10,382 nt of DNA, taken from NCBI GenBank assembly GCA_002306745.1, contig DBSW01000126.1, positions 1 to 10,382 of the forward strand, written 5' to 3'. The notes beneath the pieces were generated by a model, which did no database searches, was not told the DNA's origin, and was given only the letters and a program-made list of their open reading frames with translations. Of the stretch, positions 1-4,965 are shown piece after piece. The position numbers and the translations under genes are program-made. The stretch comes from Dehalococcoidia bacterium UBA1332 (GTDB taxonomy: Bacteria; Chloroflexota; Dehalococcoidia; Lucifugimonadales; Lucifugimonadaceae). How positions within the stretch are numbered: the first letter of the stretch is position 1; the number at the start of each line of letters is the position of its first letter.

Positions 1-84
1 AGTTCACACTACCGGCGTAAACTTCTTGCTCACTTTTCAGTTCATCTATTCGAATCCAAAACTTTTGTTGGAGCAGCAAGCCTA

Positions 85-1095
85 ATGCCCGAAAAACTAC
101 GAATGGCACAATACGGAACCAAACATGGTCACGCGGAAGGTGTTCTACGCGTCATGCTTGATCACCCAGAAGTGGATGTCGTCGGAGTTTACGAACCTGA
201 CAAATCACGGCAAAAGCAAATCGAACAACTCGAAACATGGAGCGAAGTAGATTTCTGCGATAAACCATCTGACTTTCTCGAAGATCCATCGGTGGTATGT
301 GTCTCATCAGAAGGAACCAACAGAGAGAGCTTAGGATTTACAGAAGAAATCGTCGAAGCAGGTAAACACGTCTTCTACGATAAACCTGCTGGTGATGACT
401 ACCAGAGATTCGAAAGAATTGTCGAAAAAGCACGATCCCAGCACACCATGATCCAGATGGGTTACATGTTCCGAAAGCATGATGGATTTGAACGCATCGC
501 TGAATGGGTGAATTCGGGATTTCTCGGTCAGATTTTTCAGGTCAGAGCACACATGTCAACTAATGTTCCTGAAAAAAACCCAAAAGGTACCCAAACTGGA
601 CGGGAAGGGTATGCTCACTTTAAAGGTGGAATAATGTACGACCTTGGGGGACACATGGTAGATCAAGTTGTTTGGCTTCTAGGACGACCCAATAGGGTTA
701 CCCATTTCTTCCAAAACGCCACATCAAAAACCAGAGGTGTAATGGACAACACCCTAGGTGTACTCGAATACGGAAACGCCATAGCAACTGTGGACATAGC
801 CGCTATGGAGGCACGACCAATGGCGCGTAGATTTGAAGTGTATGGAACAAAGGGGACAGCAATTATGGAACCCTTTGAACCAGCTAAAACAATCCAATTA
901 ACACTTGAATCAGCTCAAGGGAGTTATACCCAAGGTGTAAACACTATCCAAATTCAAGACCGCCCTCGATATGTCGACACATTCGCTGAATTAGTCCGCA
1001 ATATCAAAGGAGAATCAGCTCCCATTCGATCGCTGGATCACGAACTTCTTGTACAGGAAACCCTTATGAGAGTTACCGGCAGCCTAAACGGATAA
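85..1095 (+). CDS. Gfo/Idh/MocA family NAD(P)-dependent oxidoreductase
   Basis: The 336-residue protein has the usual size and two-domain layout of the Gfo/Idh/MocA family, which oxidises or reduces sugars, inositols and related compounds with NAD(P) in the cytoplasm. The N-terminal Rossmann fold opens with a glycine/histidine-rich loop (YGTKHGHAEG, residues 10-19), followed by an acidic strand end (VYEPD, 35-39) expected to contact the cofactor ribose. The family's EKP motif appears as DKP (99-101), in the context KHVFYDKPAG. The C-terminal domain carries GGIMYDLGGHMVD (181-193); His190 is the likely catalytic histidine. The ATG at 85 is the first start in the frame. A GGAG lies at 70-73, 11 bases upstream, which is long spacing. 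An ATG at residue 7 is possible but has no better site. It points towards the pentapeptide-repeat gene and shares no operon within the window. The substrate cannot be read from sequence. Confidence 0.93.
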   Translation: MPEKLRMAQYGTKHGHAEGVLRVMLDHPEVDVVGVYEPDKSRQKQIEQLETWSEVDFCDKPSDFLEDPSVVCVSSEGTNRESLGFTEEIVEAGKHVFYDKPAGDDYQRFERIVEKARSQHTMIQMGYMFRKHDGFERIAEWVNSGFLGQIFQVRAHMSTNVPEKNPKGTQTGREGYAHFKGGIMYDLGGHMVDQVVWLLGRPNRVTHFFQNATSKTRGVMDNTLGVLEYGNAIATVDIAAMEARPMARRFEVYGTKGTAIMEPFEPAKTIQLTLESAQGSYTQGVNTIQIQDRPRYVDTFAELVRNIKGESAPIRSLDHELLVQETLMRVTGSLNG

Positions 1096-1141
1096 CATAA
1101 GTTCGTAACTTGTCCCAAACAAAACTTGAAATCATCTCAGT

Positions 1142-1157
1142 ACGGAAATACCGTTTT
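1142..1157 (+). terminator. Weak candidate terminator after the oxidoreductase gene
   Basis: ACGG (1142-1145) and CCGT (1151-1154) can pair around a 5-base loop and run into four T residues (1154-1157). The stem is only 4 bp, so this is a tentative call. It lies in the 78-base convergent gap between the oxidoreductase and the pentapeptide-repeat gene, where a terminator is expected. Confidence 0.25.
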
Positions 1158-1173
1158 CAATGTAAGCCAATTA

Positions 1174-1596
1174 TTATCCATAAGATCTAACATTTGCTCC
1201 CTCAGGCCATGCGACTTTAAAGATGGTAGCGGATTTAAAGTTAGCCCCTTCAATATTCGCGTCGCGAAGCACACATCGATACATATTCGCACCACGCATA
1301 TCAACATTCGACACATCAGCACCGGTACAGTTTGTTCTATAAAGTATCGCCTTCTTTAACGACGCACCTGAAAGATTAGCCCTACGCAAGCTTGCTTCTG
1401 AAAACACCGCCCCATCAAGTTTAGCGCCAGATAAATCTGCACCTTCCATTAAGGCACGAGAGAAATCTCTACCACTTAAATCTCTTCCCTTCAAATCTGC
1501 ACCGCGTAAATCTAACCTTTCAGGCGAATTATCACGATGCCATTTAGCAAGAGCTTGAGCCGACCCATCCAAAACCATTAGATGTTTTGGGTTCAT
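1174..1596 (-). CDS. Small pentapeptide-repeat protein
   Basis: The protein has 140 residues if started at the ATG ending at 1596. From about residue 28 to 127 it is a run of A(D/N)LXX five-residue repeats (LRGADLKGRDLSGRDF, then ADLSG, ANLSG, AKLDG, ADVSN, ANMYR, ANIEG, ANFKS). That is roughly 20 pentapeptides, enough for about five coils of a right-handed quadrilateral beta-helix. The first 25 residues form a short predicted helix with a KWHRDN segment, a common cap in this family. There is no signal peptide or membrane segment, so it is probably cytoplasmic. The frame stays open back to an ATG at 1785, but the extra 63 residues show no repeat pattern and cover a likely regulatory region. 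The inner ATG has GGGG about 9 bases upstream, so I prefer it. Some pentapeptide proteins mimic DNA and bind gyrase, but most have no known role, and none is assigned here. Confidence 0.82.
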   Translation of the reverse strand: MNPKHLMVLDGSAQALAKWHRDNSPERLDLRGADLKGRDLSGRDFSRALMEGADLSGAKLDGAVFSEASLRRANLSGASLKKAILYRTNCTGADVSNVDMRGANMYRCVLRDANIEGANFKSATIFKVAWPEGANVRSYG

Positions 1597-1635
1597 ACTC
1601 CAATTCCCCGTCTTATATCTAAATATGTCTAAATT

Positions 1636-1680
1636 TGTTTCAACAATTTCATAAATTGAAACACCATTGAAACACGTTTC
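1636..1680. promoter_or_regulatory. Cluster of TTGAAACA motifs, candidate operator between the pentapeptide-repeat gene and glnII
   Basis: ATTGAAACAC occurs twice as a direct repeat (1655-1664 and 1666-1675), offset by exactly 11 bp, about one helical turn. The core is therefore GAAAC-N6-GAAAC (1658-1673). The inverted form TGTTTCAA lies at 1636-1643 and pairs exactly with TTGAAACA at 1656-1663. A partial inverted GTTTC follows at 1676-1680. Nested inside is a second inverted repeat, CAATTT (1644-1649) / AAATTG (1653-1658). The spacing resembles direct-repeat sites of OmpR/PhoB-type regulators. The actinobacterial nitrogen regulator GlnR is recalled to use gTnAc-N6-GaAAc, and the neighbouring gene is a glutamine synthetase. 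The link to a nitrogen regulator is inference. Confidence 0.45.
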
Positions 1681-1696
1681 GACTAATTTATATGCT
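1667..1696 (+). promoter_or_regulatory. Candidate sigma-70-type promoter for glnII
   Basis: TTGAAA (1667-1672, one mismatch to TTGACA) is followed after 18 bases by TATGCT (1691-1696). The overlapping TATATG (1689-1694, 16-base spacing) is an alternative -10 element. The -35 element lies within the second TTGAAACA repeat, so a protein bound there could control it. Transcription would begin near 1703, leaving a leader of about 140 bases. A TAGAAT at 1795-1800 could be the -10 of a nearer promoter but has no good -35. Confidence 0.3.
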
Positions 1697-1833
1697 AGGA
1701 ATTTAATTGCCACGTATTGTCGACTAAGCGACGACACTGCTTGCAAGTAAAATGCCCCGGTAAAAACAGAAATAGTTGATAGCATCAGCCCGATTAGAAT
1801 GATTTAGCGGTGCGAATTTCAACATATAAGCAC

Positions 1834-1839
1834 GAGGAA
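1834..1839 (+). promoter_or_regulatory. Ribosome binding site fixing the glnII start
   Basis: GAGGAA at 1834-1839 places its AGGA core 7 bases before the ATG at 1846. It selects that codon over the upstream in-frame ATG at 1810, which has no such site and would add 12 residues not seen in the family. Confidence 0.75.
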
Positions 1840-1845
1840 AATAAC

Positions 1846-2871
1846 ATGGCGTATATAGCCGAATATATTTGGATTGATGGCACCGAGCCAACCGCCAAGC
1901 TCAGGTCAAAGGCTCAAGTAATCGAAGACGGCAAAGAACCCGGAATCTGGGGATTTGATGGGTCATCAACCAATCAAGCAGCTGGAGACGCTTCTGACGT
2001 CGTGCTTAATCCAGTACTAACAGTCCCGGATCCCATACGCAGGGGTGACAACAAGCTTGTTCTCTGTGAAACCTTGCTCACGGACATGACCCCGCACCCA
2101 ACAAACACCCGTGCAAAATGTGCAGCCACTGCGGAGAAATACGGCGCACTTGACACCTGGTTCGGACTAGAACAGGAATACACCTTCTTCGAGGGCATAG
2201 CACCTCTAGGATGGCCGGACAACGGATTCCCTGCTCCCCAGGGTGGGTACTACTGTGGTGTAGGTGCCGATGAAATATTTGGACGTGAGGTTGTAAATAA
2301 ACACCTTGACGCTCTACTATACGCTGGGATTCATGTTTCAGGTATCAATGCAGAGGTTATGCCTGGGCAGTGGGAGTTCCAGATCGGGCCAGTATCTGCT
2401 CCTCTAGTTGGAGACGAACTCTGGATTGCACGATGGCTACTCTACAGAATTGCTGAGGATGTTAAAGGCCCTAAAGGCATGCCAATCTCTGCAACCTTAG
2501 CTGCCAAGCCCGTACCAGGAGACTGGAATGGCGCTGGGTGTCACACAAACTTCTCAACTAATCAGATGAGAGAATCTTATGATGCGTGTATTGCAGCTGC
2601 CGAAGCTCTAGGAGCTCCCGGCAAACCCGAATTACACATCGCAAACTATGGGGACGGTGTAGAGCAACGTCTGACAGGTGCCCATGAAACGCAGCGATAT
2701 GACCAGTTTTCATATGGTGTATCAGACCGAGGCGCTTCAATACGTATACCCTGGCAAGTTGAAAAAGCTGGCAAAGGATACATAGAAGACAGACGTCCAA
2801 ATGCAAACTGTGATCCGTACGTTACGACCCAACTTATTATCGACACGGTATGTTCGGTGGCGAAATCTTAG
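1846..2871 (+). CDS. glnII: Glutamine synthetase type II (GSII, eukaryote-like)
   Basis: The 341-residue protein joins ammonia to glutamate using ATP to make glutamine, the main entry of ammonium into metabolism. The length fits GSII (about 340-370) and not the longer GlnA/GSI (about 450-470). Visible signatures are WGFDGSSTNQA (35-45), the metal and glutamate-binding GLEQEYTFFEG (107-117; E109 and E111), NAEVMPGQWEFQIGP (168-182; E170 and E177), the ATP-binding KPVPGDWNGAGCHTN (221-235; H233), and NANCDPY (319-325) near the C-terminus. GSII enzymes form cytoplasmic multimers of two pentameric rings. They lack the tyrosine adenylylation loop of GSI, so control is expected at transcription. 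The gene appears to be a single-gene transcript, with a TTGAAACA cluster and candidate promoter upstream and a strong terminator just after the stop. No PII or ammonium transporter gene is next to it. Confidence 0.97.
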   Translation: MAYIAEYIWIDGTEPTAKLRSKAQVIEDGKEPGIWGFDGSSTNQAAGDASDVVLNPVLTVPDPIRRGDNKLVLCETLLTDMTPHPTNTRAKCAATAEKYGALDTWFGLEQEYTFFEGIAPLGWPDNGFPAPQGGYYCGVGADEIFGREVVNKHLDALLYAGIHVSGINAEVMPGQWEFQIGPVSAPLVGDELWIARWLLYRIAEDVKGPKGMPISATLAAKPVPGDWNGAGCHTNFSTNQMRESYDACIAAAEALGAPGKPELHIANYGDGVEQRLTGAHETQRYDQFSYGVSDRGASIRIPWQVEKAGKGYIEDRRPNANCDPYVTTQLIIDTVCSVAKS

Positions 2872-2894
2872 TTGAAGAATAACACCTGACAAGT

Positions 2895-2932
2895 TTTAAA
2901 ATAGGGGCTGCAGCAGCAGCCCCTATTTTAAA
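2895..2932 (+). terminator. Strong hairpin terminator after glnII
   Basis: A perfect 17-bp stem pairs 2895-2911 with 2916-2932 around the 4-base loop AGCA. The upper part is GC-rich (AGGGGCTGC / GCAGCCCCT) and the base is AT-rich, with flanking T and A runs on the two sides. It begins 23 bases after the glnII stop. The AT-rich flanks mean it could also stop transcripts on the minus strand. Confidence 0.9.
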
Positions 2933-3081
2933 TTAAAAACAATAAATATCCGACACCAAAAAAATATAGATCGGATACCCTTATTTGCCATCTTGAAAAT
3001 AAACTCAAATACTCGGTAATTAAAACCATCTCCAAACTAAGATCAATTAACTATGGCTGGATAGTTGTACTCGGCACCGCG

Positions 3082-3759
3082 TTGATGCTTTTTGGCGGCG
3101 CAGGTTCACGCTTTTCATTCGGTGTATTCCTCAAACCTGTTACTGAGGAATTTGATTGGAGCCGGGGATCATTGGCCGGTGCCCTTGCACTTGCAGGGCT
3201 CGCAACCGGAGGGTTACGCCCTGTTGCTGGGTTATTAGCCGACAGATATGACCCAAAGATCGTCGCAGCTTCTGGCCTACTAATTGGTGGGATAGCTTTG
3301 CTTGTGATGTCAAGAGTAGAAAACCTTTGGCACGTTTATATACTGTTCGTAATCATGGGTGTTGGCTTCACACTGGCTTCGCCAGGAGCCGTTGCCAAAA
3401 TTGTGAGTGCGTGGTTTACGAAACGCCGCGCCCTTGCAATGTCTGTAGCTGGTACAGGATCTGCCGTGGGCGAGACGGCCTTAGTACCGATAGCTGCTTT
3501 ATCAGTCGCATATATCGGCTGGCGAGAAGGATATTTAATCCTTGGAGCAATCCTAATAGTCATAATACTCCCTCTTGTTTTGCTACTACTAAAAAGTAGA
3601 CCTAGCCTAGGGCAACATGCTGACGGATATATCGAAGGTCAAGAAAGTGACTCAACAGGGTTTAGCGATAATTCAGCAAATCCAAATGTTGGCATGTCAT
3701 TAGGTCAGGCGTGTCGAACAGGTATTTTCTGGCGATTAACTGTAGGATTTTTCATATGA
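3082..3759 (+). CDS. N-terminal half of the interrupted MFS transporter, as an open frame
   Basis: This is the part of the transporter frame that could be translated from TTG 3082 (or ATG 3085) up to the TGA, 225 residues. It holds the rest of helix 1, helices 2-6 and the central cytoplasmic loop (polar stretch DGYIEGQESDSTGFSDNSAN). Neither start has a visible Shine-Dalgarno sequence, and both cut into helix 1, so a working product from here is doubtful. An automated gene caller would probably report it as a complete gene. Confidence 0.4.
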   Translation: MMLFGGAGSRFSFGVFLKPVTEEFDWSRGSLAGALALAGLATGGLRPVAGLLADRYDPKIVAASGLLIGGIALLVMSRVENLWHVYILFVIMGVGFTLASPGAVAKIVSAWFTKRRALAMSVAGTGSAVGETALVPIAALSVAYIGWREGYLILGAILIVIILPLVLLLLKSRPSLGQHADGYIEGQESDSTGFSDNSANPNVGMSLGQACRTGIFWRLTVGFFI

Positions 3760-3768
3760 GGCTACACA

Positions 3769-4299
3769 ATGGGCTTCGTGAATGCCCACTTTGTCGCTTA
3801 CACGACTGATTTCGGTGCAACCGCTGTACAAGGAGCCGGTGCATTAGCGACGGTTGGTGTTGCAGGCCTTATCGGCGGGCTAGCCTTTGGATACTTCGCC
3901 GATAAATTCGGTAGGCGACCTCTTCTTTCAGTGGCTTATGGAATGAGAATGCTTGGGTACGCTGTACTTTTGATGGCGACTAACCTACCTCTTGCGGTTG
4001 TGGGCATAGTGATAATTGGAAGTTCATGGACGTCAGTGATTTCATTGACAGGAACTGTCACATCAGATGAATTTGGACTACGTCGATTAGGCACGATATA
4101 CGGAACTATGTTCATGGTGATGCCGTTCGGAGCTTCAAGTGCAGTGTGGATCGCAGGTCATATTTACGATCTATACGGAAACTACAATTTAGCAATGTGG
4201 ATCAGCTTAGTAATGGGATTCATCGCTATGGTGGCGATAGGAACGCCTAACTCAGGAATATCTAAGCGCATCTGGCCAGACACGCCAAAGTTCGACTAA
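3769..4299 (+). CDS. C-terminal half of the interrupted MFS transporter, as an open frame
   Basis: This is the remainder of the same frame after the TGA, 176 residues from the first ATG, covering most of helix 7 through helix 12. It includes the second MFS loop motif GYFADKFGRR. The ATG lies 9 bases after the TGA, close enough for a terminating ribosome to restart, but GAGGCT at 3758-3763 is the only weak ribosome-binding match. Six-plus-six split transporters are not the norm in MFS, so it is most likely a fragment of the pseudogene. Confidence 0.4.
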   Translation: MGFVNAHFVAYTTDFGATAVQGAGALATVGVAGLIGGLAFGYFADKFGRRPLLSVAYGMRMLGYAVLLMATNLPLAVVGIVIIGSSWTSVISLTGTVTSDEFGLRRLGTIYGTMFMVMPFGASSAVWIAGHIYDLYGNYNLAMWISLVMGFIAMVAIGTPNSGISKRIWPDTPKFD

Positions 4300-4784
4300 A
4301 TCCAACGCCCTGTATTTCTTTCGTATTTTGTATAGGCTTCACCAAACTTACGAACCAGGTATGCTTCTTCACGCCTAATCACCAACGCCGTCAAAGCGGC
4401 AACTCCAAAAAAAACCGAAACCAACACTGCCATAGCGTTAATTGCAATCGCAATCCCTGCTGCAATCAACAGAAATCCTGAGTAGATAGGATTCCTAGTG
4501 CGCTTGAATGGCCCCGAGACCACAAGAACCTTAGTCGGCTCAGCCGGTTCTGGGTTTTCACCATGCGCACGCATTGTGCGCCAAGCCCATAAGATCAAAA
4601 AAAAACCAGAAATAACCAAAAATCCACCGACTGACACACCGATCATGCCACCGATAATTTCACTCCGCCAAATGAATACGTGAACAATTGCACCTAAAAT
4701 CACCGGCACACCAAATATTACTGGTGGAAGCGCTGGCAAATGCAGTTCAACCTCATCAGGCTCTATATTGCTTCCATTGCTCAT
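4296..4784 (-). CDS. Isoprenylcysteine carboxyl methyltransferase (ICMT/PEMT)-like membrane protein
   Basis: The 162-residue membrane protein has about four hydrophobic segments (near residues 20-38, 44-67, 100-117 and 118-136). The C-terminal half carries the ICMT/PEMT-type methyltransferase pattern: GPFKRTRNPIYSG (91-103), then a hairpin of helices and RREEAYLVRKFGEAYTKY (137-154) ending in RNTGRW. In characterised relatives this region binds S-adenosylmethionine at the membrane face. Bacterial members are common and their substrates are mostly unknown; prenylated CAAX proteins are not expected in bacteria. The start at 4784 is supported by GGAG (4792-4795), 7 bases upstream. The gene lies 181 bp after the aminopeptidase gene and its TAG stop overlaps the stop of the convergent transporter by 3 bases. 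Confidence 0.87.
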   Translation of the reverse strand: MSNGSNIEPDEVELHLPALPPVIFGVPVILGAIVHVFIWRSEIIGGMIGVSVGGFLVISGFFLILWAWRTMRAHGENPEPAEPTKVLVVSGPFKRTRNPIYSGFLLIAAGIAIAINAMAVLVSVFFGVAALTALVIRREEAYLVRKFGEAYTKYERNTGRWI

Positions 4785-4805
4785 TTCGAATCTCCATACT
4801 TAATA

Positions 4806-4862
4806 TTGCAGATAGCAAACATCCCATGACTAAAGATTTATGTAAAACATTTGCAATAGCAA
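4806..4862. repeat. Two copies of a small TTGC...GCAA inverted repeat upstream of the methyltransferase-like gene
   Basis: TTGCAGATAGCAA (4806-4818) and TTGCAATAGCAA (4851-4862) differ by one inserted base, and each is an inverted repeat of TTGC and GCAA half-sites. They lie in the 181-base gap between the aminopeptidase stop and the methyltransferase-like start, where a promoter for the latter should be. They may be operator sites, but short AT-rich repeats can arise by chance. I see no clear terminator in the rest of this gap. Confidence 0.3.
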
Positions 4863-4965
4863 GACTATCTTGGAACTCATTAATATGAAGATCTCTAGAG
4901 TTCAACCGTAATTCACGGATATCGCTGCAGTCATTTATTCGCGCCGACTTAATCTAACAAAGCGA

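Larger units (their letters stand above)
3046..4299 (+). pseudogene. MFS transporter interrupted by an in-frame TGA and lacking a normal start
   Basis: One continuous frame encodes a 12-helix major facilitator superfamily transporter, resembling the oxalate/formate or monocarboxylate type. It begins around NYGWIVVLGTA (from 3049), a typical start of helix 1, and ends at the TAA at 4297-4299. The loop 2-3 motif is GLLADRYDPK and its C-terminal-half equivalent is GYFADKFGRR, as expected for MFS. The frame is broken once, by TGA at 3757-3759 between GFFI and GYTMGF at the start of helix 7; reading resumes in the same frame. No in-frame ATG, GTG or TTG lies between the upstream stop (2929-2931) and TTG at 3082, which is already inside helix 1. 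Two separate faults suggest a recently inactivated gene, since the rest is well preserved. A sequencing error at the TGA, or a rare ATT start at 3019 or 3046, could rescue parts of this. The last bases overlap the convergent methyltransferase-like gene. Confidence 0.7.

Noticed and set aside
1636..1680. A CRISPR-like or tandem-repeat array, suggested by the repeated ATTGAAACAC.
   Set aside because: There are only two 10-bp units with a 1-base gap, no spacers and no cas genes. It fits a regulatory site better.
1597..1785. A 63-residue N-terminal extension of the pentapeptide protein starting at the ATG ending at 1785.
   Set aside because: The extension has no repeat pattern or clear domain and covers the TTGAAACA cluster and likely promoters. 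The inner ATG has a better ribosome binding site.
1810..1845. A 12-residue N-terminal extension of glutamine synthetase from the ATG at 1810.
   Set aside because: The ATG at 1846 has a strong GAGGAA site and gives MAYIAEYIWIDG, the usual GSII N-terminus.
3757..3790. Selenocysteine or other recoding at the transporter TGA; a 5-bp hairpin TGGGC/GCCCA follows at 3770-3774/3784-3788.
   Set aside because: The stem is short, with a 9-base loop and no bacterial SECIS loop features that I can see. MFS carriers are not known selenoproteins, and TGA ends the aminopeptidase gene normally. A nonsense change is simpler.
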